Positions 25,973 through 33,583 of a DNA stretch of 53,207 bases are shown in pieces; position 1 is the first letter of the stretch, and each line of letters begins with the position of its first letter. The stretch lies in contig NZ_QETH01000028.1 in assembly GCF_003105115.1 (NCBI RefSeq), forward strand, positions 1 through 53,207, in the 5' to 3' direction. This DNA comes from Flavobacterium sp. HTF. GTDB lineage: Bacteria; Bacteroidota; Bacteroidia; Flavobacteriales; Flavobacteriaceae. Below the pieces are notes generated by a model, which saw nothing but the letters and a program-made list of their open reading frames with translations, was not told the DNA's origin and did not search any database. Both the position numbers and the translations under genes were made by a program.

Positions 25973-26420
25973 TAATATTTCCCATTACTTCTTCGGCCAG
26001 ATCTGCAAAATCCATATCTTCGCCGCTTATTGATTTTTCGTATAAATCCTTATCCCAAATCTCTACTATATTAACCGCAGATGAAAAAACAACATCTTTA
26101 GAAATATTTGAAAAAGCCACCAAATCTTTCGGAACCAGTAATCTTCCCAATGCATCAATTTCTACCATTTTAACTCCTGCAGTAAATCTTCTGATGAAAT
26201 CATTGTTCTTTTTTACAAAACGATTCAGTTTGTTGATTTTTTGCATCATCAAATTCCACTCATCCATCGGATATAACTCTAAACAAGGTTGAAAAACAGA
26301 GCGCTTCAAAACGAATCCGTCCTGAAGAGAAGAAGCCAATTGCTTTTTTAAAGGTGCAGGCATCATTAGCCTTCCTTTAGCATCGACTTTACACTCATAT
26401 GTTCCTACAATTGTGTTCAA
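25947..26420 (-). CDS. mraZ: Division/cell-wall cluster repressor MraZ (TTG start)
   Basis: A DNA-binding AbrB-like protein made of two swapped-hairpin repeats: GTYECKVDAKGRLMMPAPLKK at the N terminus and VEIDALGRLLVPKDL in the second half. MraZ represses its own dcw operon by binding repeats upstream. An open frame extends to an ATG at 26471, but that ATG lies upstream of the predicted transcription start (-7 element 26446-26453) and inside the operator. The TTG at 26420 (encoding MNTIVGTYEC, 157 residues) fits the family N terminus and is chosen here. It is the first gene of the dcw operon and overlaps rsmH. Confidence 0.9.
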   Translation of the reverse strand: MNTIVGTYECKVDAKGRLMMPAPLKKQLASSLQDGFVLKRSVFQPCLELYPMDEWNLMMQKINKLNRFVKKNNDFIRRFTAGVKMVEIDALGRLLVPKDLVAFSNISKDVVFSSAVNIVEIWDKDLYEKSISGEDMDFADLAEEVMGNINDDDNGIS

Positions 26421-26445
26421 GAAATACTTTACTATAGTTATACAG

Positions 26446-26453
26446 CAAAAATA
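26446..26453 (-). promoter_or_regulatory. -7 element of the dcw promoter (TATTTTTG)
   Basis: An exact TAnnTTTG match; the predicted start is near 26440, 20 nt before the TTG start codon of mraZ. Confidence 0.65.
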
Positions 26454-26463
26454 TAAAAAAAAA

Positions 26464-26488
26464 TACCACATTTTACCACTTTATACCA
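26464..26488 (-). promoter_or_regulatory. MraZ operator: three TGGTA boxes with 10-bp period
   Basis: On the minus strand TGGTA occurs three times with exactly 5-bp spacers (forward-strand TACCA at 26464-26468, 26474-26478 and 26484-26488). This is the geometry of MraZ binding regions in other bacteria (TGGGN repeats separated by 5 bp). The boxes occupy the region where the -33 element would be, fitting autorepression. A weaker AACCA copy lies at 26505-26509, out of the 10-bp register by one. Confidence 0.75.
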
Positions 26489-26797
26489 CTTTGTTAATAA
26501 GTTTAACCACTTTTAGACCTAATCCATTAATTAAAAGACAATCAATACTTTAGATATAAATTATTCGAAATGCGATATTGTTCAGAAATTGCAAAAATTT
26601 GATAGTCATTCTCTTAAAAAACTAATTATTATTCATTTTTTTTAACATATGAGAATTACCTCAAAACACCCTCTATTAGCTGATTCATAAAGACTTAGTA
26701 GTTCGACAAAAATTATCTAGTTAAAAAAAGCTGGCAAAAATTCATTTTTATTTTTTTAACCCTATATTTGTCCAAATTGAAATTGGCATTAAACTAG
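26472..26797. other. Divergent control region between mraZ and the alpha/beta hydrolase
   Basis: A very AT-rich 326-bp spacer. It holds the distal MraZ boxes at its left end and a plus-strand -7 element at 26763-26770. No further gene or repeat was recognised. Confidence 0.6.
26763..26770 (+). promoter_or_regulatory. -7 promoter element (TATATTTG) for the alpha/beta hydrolase
   Basis: An exact TAnnTTTG match; the predicted leader is about 23 nt. Confidence 0.6.
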
Positions 26798-27562
26798 ATG
26801 GACAAAAACTACAAAAAAGAAGGCAAATACAGCTACTATGAAGCTGGTGAAGGAACCCCTATTGTTATTTTACATGGATTAATGGGAGGCCTTAGTAACT
26901 TTGATGGTGTAGCGCAATATTTCCCGAACAAGGGGTACAAAGTTGTAATCCCGGATCTGCCAATCTATACGCAAAGTATTTTAAAAACGAATGTAAAAAG
27001 CTTTGCTAAATACGTTAAGGACTTTATCAATTTTAAAGGTTTTGACAAAGTTATTTTACTAGGAAATTCGCTTGGCGGACATATCGCACTTTATCACACA
27101 AAACTATATCCTGAAAAAGTAGCAGGACTTGTAATTACCGGAAGTTCCGGACTTTACGAAAGTGCTATGGGAGACAGCTACCCGCGACGAGGTGATTATG
27201 AATACATTAAAAAGAAAGCTGAAGATGTATTTTATGACCCAAAAATTGCCACTCCGGAACTTATTGATGAAGTATATGCAACAGCAAATGACCGAATCAA
27301 ATTAATTAAAACCCTGACAATTGCCAAGAGCGCAATTCGCCACAATATGGCAAAAGATTTGCCAAAAATGACAGTTGAAACCTGTATTATCTGGGGCAAA
27401 AATGACTCTGTAACACCACCCAATGTAGCAGAAGAATTTGATAAATTATTACCAAATTCTACTTTATACTGGATTGACAAATGTGGACACGCAGCTATGA
27501 TGGAACATCCTGATGAATTCAATGAAATTCTTGAGAAATGGCTCACTGAGCAGAAATTATAG
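26798..27562 (+). CDS. Alpha/beta hydrolase
   Basis: A 254-residue alpha/beta-fold hydrolase without signal peptide. Oxyanion-loop ILHGLMGG (about 24-31), nucleophile elbow GNSLGG (S91), acid in IIWGKNDSVTPP near residue 203, and catalytic His in DKCGHAAMMEHP near residue 231. The substrate cannot be read from sequence. It is divergent from the dcw operon and 44 bp upstream of engB, with which it is probably co-transcribed; this hydrolase-engB-gldC/gldB neighbourhood is, as I recall, common in Flavobacterium. Confidence 0.88.
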   Translation: MDKNYKKEGKYSYYEAGEGTPIVILHGLMGGLSNFDGVAQYFPNKGYKVVIPDLPIYTQSILKTNVKSFAKYVKDFINFKGFDKVILLGNSLGGHIALYHTKLYPEKVAGLVITGSSGLYESAMGDSYPRRGDYEYIKKKAEDVFYDPKIATPELIDEVYATANDRIKLIKTLTIAKSAIRHNMAKDLPKMTVETCIIWGKNDSVTPPNVAEEFDKLLPNSTLYWIDKCGHAAMMEHPDEFNEILEKWLTEQKL

Positions 27563-27606
27563 CATCTAACTTTCGATTTTTAAGGAGGTTTTAAAAATAA
27601 AAGAAT

Positions 27607-28227
27607 ATGAAAATTAATACCGCCGAATTTATTATCAGTAATTCTGATGCATCAAAATGCCCAGCTGAGTTTTTGCCGGAATATGCATTTATAGGCCGAT
27701 CAAACGTTGGTAAATCATCTTTGATCAATATGATTACCAATCATAAAAATTTAGCAAAAACATCCGGGAGACCAGGAAAAACACAACTGATAAATCACTT
27801 TAAAATCAACAGTAATTGGTTCTTAGTCGATTTACCCGGTTATGGTTATGCTAAAGTATCCAAAAAAACAAAATCTGTTTTTCAGCAATTTATTACAGAT
27901 TATTTTGAAAACAGAGAACAGCTTGTATGTGCTTTTGTTTTAATTGACATTCGCCACGAAGCTCAAAAGATCGACATTGAATTTATGTCGTATATGGGAG
28001 AAAGCGAAATTCCGTTTTGTATTATTTTTACCAAAGCAGATAAAATCAGTAAAGTAAAAATTGATTCTCATATTGCCGCTTACAAAAAACAAATGTATGC
28101 CAACAACTGGGCAGAAATGCCTCATTATTTCGTAACCTCATCAACAGAATCAATAGGAAAAGAAGAACTGCTTTCTTATATTGATGATGTAAACCAGGAA
28201 GTTTTTAAAAACAATAATCAATTTTAA
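27607..28227 (+). CDS. engB: Ribosome biogenesis GTPase EngB (YsxC/YihA)
   Basis: A 206-residue GTPase required for late assembly of the 50S subunit. G1 GRSNVGKSS (30-38), G2 region GRPGKTQ (54-60), G3 DLPGYG (75-80), G4 TKADK near residue 141 and G5-like VTSSTES. The C terminus is short. An AAGGAGG sequence at 27582-27588 sits 18 nt before the ATG, too far for an ordinary ribosome binding site, and is probably incidental. Downstream is a convergent terminator region shared with gldC. Confidence 0.97.
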   Translation: MKINTAEFIISNSDASKCPAEFLPEYAFIGRSNVGKSSLINMITNHKNLAKTSGRPGKTQLINHFKINSNWFLVDLPGYGYAKVSKKTKSVFQQFITDYFENREQLVCAFVLIDIRHEAQKIDIEFMSYMGESEIPFCIIFTKADKISKVKIDSHIAAYKKQMYANNWAEMPHYFVTSSTESIGKEELLSYIDDVNQEVFKNNNQF

Positions 28228-28376
28228 ATTCCAAATTTTAAAATTCCAAATTCATCCTTCGACTTCGCTCAGGAGGACAGTTTCATAAAAAAAATCCCAA
28301 ATTTCAATCTTACAATTGGAATTTGGGATTTTTATTTTTTTTAATTCAATCCTAATTTTTGGAATTTGGAATTTAA
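28228..28376. repeat. Composite intergenic repeat between engB and gldC
   Basis: The whole gap is made of recurrent Flavobacterium-type words: AAATTCCAAATTTTAAAATT, then CCTTCGACTTCGCTCAGGA (a dispersed sequence I recall from many Bacteroidota spacers), then a 16-bp hairpin (28293-28330), then GGAATTTGGAATTT directly before the gldC stop. Confidence 0.65.
28293..28330. terminator. Bidirectional terminator between engB and gldC
   Basis: A 16-bp stem (28293-28308 with 28315-28330, one G-T pair) and a 6-nt loop, flanked by A and T runs, lies between convergent genes. Confidence 0.75.
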
Positions 28377-28712
28377 TTACTTTGTCAAATCCAGCTTTTC
28401 TGCAAAATAATCACAAAAGTCTTTCATTGTGTCTGCCATTTTTTCGTCGTCGGTAGCACGTTTAAAAGTATCTGACATAGCCACTAACGTCTGGTGAAAG
28501 AAAATTTTCATTTCATCAACAGGCATATCTTTTGTCCACAGATCAATTCGCATTGTTTCTTTGGCTTTACTATCCCAAATAGACAACATAATTGCTTTTG
28601 CATCTTCTTTCTGTACTCCGCCATCCTGAGCGCTCCATGTTAATTTTTCAGGGACACGGTTTTCGTCTAATTCTATATTGAATTTAATTTCTGAGTTTAT
28701 TGTATTTGACAT
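28377..28712 (-). CDS. gldC: Gliding motility protein GldC
   Basis: A 111-residue cytoplasmic protein matching GldC: IKFNIELDENRVPEKLTWSAQDGG, then KEDAKAIMLSIWDSKAKETMRIDLWTKDMPVDEMK split over about residues 34-70, and a helical C terminus (MKDFCDYFAEKLDLTK). GldC is a small accessory gliding protein in F. johnsoniae whose loss reduces spreading; its biochemical role is unclear. Its start codon overlaps the gldB stop by one nucleotide, the conserved gldB-gldC pair. Confidence 0.92.
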   Translation of the reverse strand: MSNTINSEIKFNIELDENRVPEKLTWSAQDGGVQKEDAKAIMLSIWDSKAKETMRIDLWTKDMPVDEMKIFFHQTLVAMSDTFKRATDDEKMADTMKDFCDYFAEKLDLTK

Positions 28713-29668
28713 TATTTCTTAGGTTTATATTTTGACTTCTCGAAAATTTCTTTTGCATTTGTTTTTAATAATTCCGGCAATGTAGCTTTATTGTTTTTCA
28801 TATAAGAACGAACCATTTGCCAGCCAATCCACGCTCCGACTCTTCCCGGTGAATCATTATCGATTTCAAGAAAGAATTTTGAGAATGGGGCAGGCGCAAT
28901 AAAACGTGTATTCAATTTTGGATCATCACTGTACAGAACTTCATTTTCTATAAAATAACGCCACATATAGCTTTCGTTTTCCTCACACCATTTTATTTGT
29001 TCCGGCGTGTAACCCATTTTTTCAGCATCTGTGTATTCAGGCAAAAGCAAATCTTTTGCGTACAATTGTTTTCCTTCAAAAATCATCTGCGAAAGCAAAC
29101 TTCTGTCTGGTGAAGCAGGAATTTTTCTGAAAGCAAAACTCGAAACTACATCCGGCATGATTTGCCTTTCTTCAAAATTTTGTTTTAAATAACTTGGGAA
29201 CTGGTAAAACTTGTGTTCTTTTCCTAAATACAATTCTAATGAAACTATAACCAGACTATCTGCATAAATAGCTTTCGAAGTATAGTCCATTTCAGAAATT
29301 ATGGTAATTACTTTAGGTGTTTTAACTTCCGGAAAATAATATTTTATGTGTTGAAACAAACTATTAAACTCTTCTCTGACTGGTTCAAAATTTGAATATT
29401 TTTTTTCAACCTCCGTATAAACTTCCCTCCAGAGCGGATCCTGCATTTTATTCAGCCAGACACTGTCTTCATTACCGGCAGGAAAAAAGAACGGATATTG
29501 TTTTTTTATCTTGGCTAAATCTTCCGGTTTGGTTTCGAAAAATACTTTATCAAAGCGCTCAACTTTGATATCAACAGGAATTTCTTCAACTTCTTTTTCT
29601 ACTTTACTTTTCTGATCACAGGACAAAAAAAACAAACACAGAAGGATTACAAAGCGATATAATTTCAT
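28712..29668 (-). CDS. gldB: Gliding motility lipoprotein GldB
   Basis: A 318-residue lipoprotein with signal sequence and lipobox FLSC (lipidated C17), then a KSKVEKEVEEIPVDIKVERFD linker and the GldB core (YPFFFPAGNEDSVWLNKM; LLPEYTDAEKMGYTPEQIKWCEENESYMWRYFIE split in the text; GRVGAWIGWQMVRSYM). GldB is essential for gliding and for type IX secretion-associated functions in F. johnsoniae. It forms an operon with gldC. A -7 element at 29732-29739 gives a leader of about 60 nt. Confidence 0.93.
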   Translation of the reverse strand: MKLYRFVILLCLFFLSCDQKSKVEKEVEEIPVDIKVERFDKVFFETKPEDLAKIKKQYPFFFPAGNEDSVWLNKMQDPLWREVYTEVEKKYSNFEPVREEFNSLFQHIKYYFPEVKTPKVITIISEMDYTSKAIYADSLVIVSLELYLGKEHKFYQFPSYLKQNFEERQIMPDVVSSFAFRKIPASPDRSLLSQMIFEGKQLYAKDLLLPEYTDAEKMGYTPEQIKWCEENESYMWRYFIENEVLYSDDPKLNTRFIAPAPFSKFFLEIDNDSPGRVGAWIGWQMVRSYMKNNKATLPELLKTNAKEIFEKSKYKPKK

Positions 29669-29731
29669 TTTATTTTAATTAGATTTGTGTTGCTGGAATT
29701 TAAGCATCGCTGATACTTAAAAATAATTCTG

Positions 29732-29739
29732 CAAATATA
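29732..29739 (-). promoter_or_regulatory. -7 promoter element (TATATTTG) for gldBC
   Basis: An exact TAnnTTTG match on the minus strand in the gldB-nadE divergent spacer. Confidence 0.6.
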
Positions 29740-29769
29740 CATATCCTGTATCTTAAAACTCGACCTATT

Positions 29770-30576
29770 ATGACTAAAAAAAGCACAATTCAGACAGAAA
29801 AAGTAAACGCCCACATTGTAGAGTGGTTAAAAAATTACGCTAACAATGCAAAAGTAAACGGATTTGTAATCGGAATTTCCGGCGGAGTAGATTCTGCTGT
29901 TACTTCTACATTGTGTGCTCAGACTGGTCTAAAAGTTTTATGTGTAGAAATGCCGATTCATCAGGCGCCGAATCAGGTTTTGAGAGGAAGGGAACATATT
30001 GATCAGCTACAAAAACGTTTTCCAAATGTTTCAAGTGTAGAAACGGATTTGACTGCAACTTTTGAAGCTTTTAAAAATGCTGTTCCAAAAACCGATGATG
30101 AGGCTAAAGTAAATTTATCACTTGCAAATACGCGTGCACGTATCAGAATGACCTCTCTTTATTATTTAGCAGGAATTCACGGACTTTTGGTTGCCGGAAC
30201 CGGTAACAAGGTAGAAGATTTTGGTGTCGGTTTTTATACAAAATATGGTGACGGCGGAGTCGATTTAAGTCCGATTGCCGACTTAATGAAGTCAGATGTG
30301 TATGCTTTAGGTGAATTTTTAACAATTCCGCAGTCAATTTTGACTGCAGCACCCACAGATGGACTTTTTGGTGACAACCGCACCGATGAAGACCAATTAG
30401 GAGCAAGTTATGACGAACTTGAATGGGCGATGCTTGCCGCCGAATCAGGAAAGACGCCAGCTGACTTCATTGGGAGAGAAAAATCTGTCTTTGAAATTTA
30501 TAAAAGACTAAACACCAACAACAAGCATAAAATGGATGCAATTCCGGTTTGTTTGATACCAAAATTGTTAAAATAA
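29770..30576 (+). CDS. nadE: NAD+ synthase, ammonia-dependent type
   Basis: A 268-residue enzyme converting nicotinate adenine dinucleotide to NAD+ using ATP and ammonia. PP-loop GISGGVDSAVTS (about 37-48), GTGNKVEDFGVGFYTKYGDGGVDLSPI (split around residue 140-165) and PTDGLFGDNRTDEDQLG (near 197-213) are the family motifs. There is no N-terminal glutaminase domain, so it relies on free ammonia or a partner. It is divergent from gldB and 92 bp before the response regulator. Confidence 0.96.
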   Translation: MTKKSTIQTEKVNAHIVEWLKNYANNAKVNGFVIGISGGVDSAVTSTLCAQTGLKVLCVEMPIHQAPNQVLRGREHIDQLQKRFPNVSSVETDLTATFEAFKNAVPKTDDEAKVNLSLANTRARIRMTSLYYLAGIHGLLVAGTGNKVEDFGVGFYTKYGDGGVDLSPIADLMKSDVYALGEFLTIPQSILTAAPTDGLFGDNRTDEDQLGASYDELEWAMLAAESGKTPADFIGREKSVFEIYKRLNTNNKHKMDAIPVCLIPKLLK

Positions 30577-30668
30577 AATCTTTTAACATTTGTCAGCTAT
30601 TAATTACAGAATTTATTTATTAATTTTACCGTTCCAAAAAACATGAACAATTCTAAAAAGGTAAAATT

Positions 30669-31298
30669 ATGATTAAAGTATGTCTAGCAGACAATCATCC
30701 TGTTACGCACTTTGGTGTAAAGTCTTATTTCAAAGACCACGATCAAATTTCAATTGTTGCCAACGTAGGCAATTTTTCAATGGTAAGAGATATTCTTCAA
30801 ACGAAGGAGATCGACATCCTAATTCTCGACTTAGAGTTAGAAGGTCTTTCGAGCATCTTTGAGGTGAAATCTATCCTGAAGAACTTCCCAAAAACAAAAA
30901 TTGTTATTTTCAGTGATCTTGCAGAGCAAATGTATGCTCCAAATGCAATTAAGGCAGGAGTTTCCGGGTATGTACACAAAACAGAAAAACTTGAAACATT
31001 AGGTCATTCTATTATTAAAGTACACGAAGGAAAAATTATTATCAATGAAACTGTTCGTAAAAACATGGCTCTTATTGCGAAGCAAAGCAAAAGCGAACGT
31101 CTTTACCGAAAACTTTCAAATCGTGAAATTGAAGTTTTGCGTTATTTAAGTGATGGTAAGAAAAACAATGAAATCTCTAAAATCTTAAACCTGAACGAGA
31201 AAACGATCAGTACTTACAAACTAAGATTATTGACAAAATTAAATGTTACTAATCTTGTTGACTTAGTAAATAAAGCTAAGACTTTAGAAATTATTTAA
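30669..31298 (+). CDS. NarL/FixJ-type response regulator
   Basis: A 209-residue protein: receiver domain with acidic D8, phosphoacceptor D54 (ILILDLELEG) and K104 (SGYVHKTEKL), then a LuxR-type helix-turn-helix (LSNREIEVLRYLSDGKKNNEISKILNLNEKTIST, spanning about residues 152-186). No sensor kinase gene is adjacent, so its partner is elsewhere. It lies between nadE and dnaG, each with separate signals, and a shared terminator follows at 31344-31381. Confidence 0.93.
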   Translation: MIKVCLADNHPVTHFGVKSYFKDHDQISIVANVGNFSMVRDILQTKEIDILILDLELEGLSSIFEVKSILKNFPKTKIVIFSDLAEQMYAPNAIKAGVSGYVHKTEKLETLGHSIIKVHEGKIIINETVRKNMALIAKQSKSERLYRKLSNREIEVLRYLSDGKKNNEISKILNLNEKTISTYKLRLLTKLNVTNLVDLVNKAKTLEII

Positions 31299-31343
31299 TG
31301 CCTAATCGATTGGCTCTTTTCTAAAGTCATCGAAAAAACAAGT

Positions 31344-31381
31344 AAAAGCTCTATAATTCTATTCAGATTTATAGAGCTTTT
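31344..31381. terminator. Bidirectional terminator
   Basis: A 13-bp perfect stem (AAAAGCTCTATAA and its complement), 12-nt loop, T run; lies between the convergent response regulator and dnaG. Confidence 0.8.
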
Positions 31382-31388
31382 TTCTTTT

Positions 31389-33455
31389 TTAATGATAAGG
31401 AACTACTACTCTTCCCAGCTTTTTGGAAAAATTATTTAATAGTTTAGAATAATCAACTACCATAGACAAGACTTCTGTATTGTCTTCCTGTGGATCTGTA
31501 AGCAGGGAATTCTTTAAATCTGAGATTAATTTTGATACCAAAAACCAACGCATAGAAAAAATAGTATCTGAAACGTTTTGTTCAATAGTAACATTTTTAT
31601 GCTTCGGAAAAATATTTTGTCCTTCCCAGTTATGAATGACTACTTTTTCATCTTCCATTAAAATATTAGTAACTTCCTGAGCAAATTCAGGCTGCAAATG
31701 CATCAGGTATTTATCCAGACTGAAAGTTTCATTCTGATTATAAAAATCAATTACATTATTGTAAATACTTTGAAACAGTCCATTAGAAAGTTCTACTTCG
31801 TCTTCCTGAAGACTTAAGTAAACTTTTTCATAAACTTTATATTGTCTTTTTTCAGAGACTTCTTTTAAATTTCCTTCTTCATCGGCCTTAAAAAAAACAT
31901 CTTCAAAATTTTCGGTTACACTACCATAAAGGAGCAGGATTTCAATAATCTTTCGTTCAAAACCATATAAAATATCTACTTTTTCTGTAGTTGCTTCCGA
32001 ATAATATCCAGGCTCTCCGGGATAATCGTCCGGCGGACCTACTCTTGGATCTTCGGGATCTCCTCCTGAATACCCCGTATTTTTTGGGTTTTGGTTTCTG
32101 ACAACTTCAAAAGGTTTTTGCTCCTGTTTTTGTTTTTTGTTAGCTTCTGCAATATCTTTCTGAATCAGCTGCGCCAGCGTACTTACCAAAACCTGCTCAG
32201 AAATATCCATAATCCTGGCACATTCCTGAATATAGACTTCGCGCTGAATGCGGTCCGGTATTTTAGAAATACTGGTCACCATATCACGAATCAGATCGGC
32301 TTTTTTGATTGGGTCGTTTTTAGCTTCACCCATCAGGATAGAAGCTTTAAACTGTATAAAGTCTTTGCTGTTTTCTTCTAAATAAGCAACTAATGCATCG
32401 TGTGAATTTTTGCGGGCAAAACTATCCGGATCTTCTCCATCAGGAAAAGAACAGACTCTGACATTCATCCCTTCTTCCAGAATCAAATCGATTCCACGGA
32501 TTGAGGCACGCAGACCAGCAGCATCTCCATCAAAAAGAACGGTTATATTTCTCGTCAGACGATTTACTAAACGAATCTGATCTGGTGTTAAAGCCGTACC
32601 TGAAGAAGCCACAACATTTTCAATTCCGGCCTGGTGAAACTGAATTACGTCTGTATAGCCTTCAACCAAATAACAATTATTTTGTTTGGCTATTGATTGC
32701 TTGGCGTGGTAAATTCCGTAAAGCACTTTACTCTTATGGTAAATTTCGCTTTCCGGTGAATTCAGGTATTTGGCCGCTTTTTTATCATTGGTTAAAATAC
32801 GTCCTCCAAAACCTAAGACACGTCCCGACATACTTTGAATCGGAAACATTACACGCCCCTTAAAACGATCAAATGGACGGTCTTCTCTGGCAATTGTTAA
32901 ACCTGTACTTTCCAGGAACTCCAATTTATACCCTTTTCCAAGAGCTTCTTTTGTCAAAGCATCCCACGTTTCCGGAGAATATCCCAAACCGAATTTTTTG
33001 ATGGTTTCGTTTGTAAATCCTCTTTCTTTAAAATAAGAATATCCAATTGCTTTTCCTTCTTCACTATTTAGCAGGACATCCTGAAAATATTTGGCTGCAA
33101 ATTCAGAAACCAGATACATACTTTCACGAATATCTGTATTTGCTTTTTCTGCTTCAGATTGCTCCGTTTCTTCAATTTCGATATTGTATTTTTTAGCCAG
33201 ATAACGAATGGCTTCCGGATAAGTAAACTGCGAATGTTCCATCAGGAATTTAACAGAATTCCCTCCTTTTCCTGTACTAAAATCTTTCCAGATTCCTTTT
33301 GCGGGCGACACCATAAACGAAGGAGAACGCTCATCTGAGAACGGACTTAATCCTTTGAAGTTACTTCCGGCTCGTTTTAAATTAACAAAATCACCAATCA
33401 CCTCCTCTACACGGGCAGTTTCAAAAACATTGTCTATGGTGTTTTGTGATATCAA
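31389..33455 (-). CDS. dnaG: DNA primase DnaG lacking zinc ligands
   Basis: A 688-residue primase that makes RNA primers at the replication fork. The N-terminal CHC2-type domain keeps its scaffold (GLSPFSDERSPSF, then WKDFSTGKGGNSVKFLM) but the four zinc ligands (Cys, His, Cys, Cys in E. coli) are replaced by S37, S40, D58 and T61. The TOPRIM catalytic core is intact: LVEGYTDVIQFHQAG and TVLFDGDAAGLRA. A Gln/Pro-rich linker near residue 460 leads to a long C-terminal helical domain that would bind DnaB. Zinc-less DnaG is, as I recall, seen in other Flavobacteriia. A -7 element at 33488-33495 supports the start. Confidence 0.96.
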   Translation of the reverse strand: MISQNTIDNVFETARVEEVIGDFVNLKRAGSNFKGLSPFSDERSPSFMVSPAKGIWKDFSTGKGGNSVKFLMEHSQFTYPEAIRYLAKKYNIEIEETEQSEAEKANTDIRESMYLVSEFAAKYFQDVLLNSEEGKAIGYSYFKERGFTNETIKKFGLGYSPETWDALTKEALGKGYKLEFLESTGLTIAREDRPFDRFKGRVMFPIQSMSGRVLGFGGRILTNDKKAAKYLNSPESEIYHKSKVLYGIYHAKQSIAKQNNCYLVEGYTDVIQFHQAGIENVVASSGTALTPDQIRLVNRLTRNITVLFDGDAAGLRASIRGIDLILEEGMNVRVCSFPDGEDPDSFARKNSHDALVAYLEENSKDFIQFKASILMGEAKNDPIKKADLIRDMVTSISKIPDRIQREVYIQECARIMDISEQVLVSTLAQLIQKDIAEANKKQKQEQKPFEVVRNQNPKNTGYSGGDPEDPRVGPPDDYPGEPGYYSEATTEKVDILYGFERKIIEILLLYGSVTENFEDVFFKADEEGNLKEVSEKRQYKVYEKVYLSLQEDEVELSNGLFQSIYNNVIDFYNQNETFSLDKYLMHLQPEFAQEVTNILMEDEKVVIHNWEGQNIFPKHKNVTIEQNVSDTIFSMRWFLVSKLISDLKNSLLTDPQEDNTEVLSMVVDYSKLLNNFSKKLGRVVVPYH

Positions 33456-33487
33456 AATGTAAAATGTATTTTAAAGATGAGAGCCTG

Positions 33488-33495
33488 CAAAAATA
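33488..33495 (-). promoter_or_regulatory. -7 promoter element (TATTTTTG) for dnaG
   Basis: An exact TAnnTTTG match; the predicted leader is about 28 nt. Confidence 0.6.
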
Positions 33496-33533
33496 CACAA
33501 ATCAATCCTGAATTTTTGATTATTTCAAAGAAA

Positions 33534-33559
33534 AAAAGCGCTCCTTTCGAAGCACTTTT
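33534..33559 (-). terminator. Terminator after the beta-barrel gene
   Basis: A 9-bp stem (AAAAGCGCT with AGCACTTTT, one G-T pair), T-rich on the minus strand, 25 bp past the barrel gene stop; separates the sigma-factor operon from dnaG. Confidence 0.55.
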
Positions 33560-33583
33560 ATTAACTAAACTCAAACTCAATAT

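Noticed and set aside
26420..26471. ATG at 26471 as start of mraZ
   Set aside because: It lies upstream of the predicted transcript start and inside the MraZ boxes; the 17 extra residues are unlike the family.
27582..27588. AAGGAGG as the ribosome binding site of engB
   Set aside because: It is 18 nt from the ATG, too far for a normal Shine-Dalgarno contact, and Bacteroidota rarely use one.
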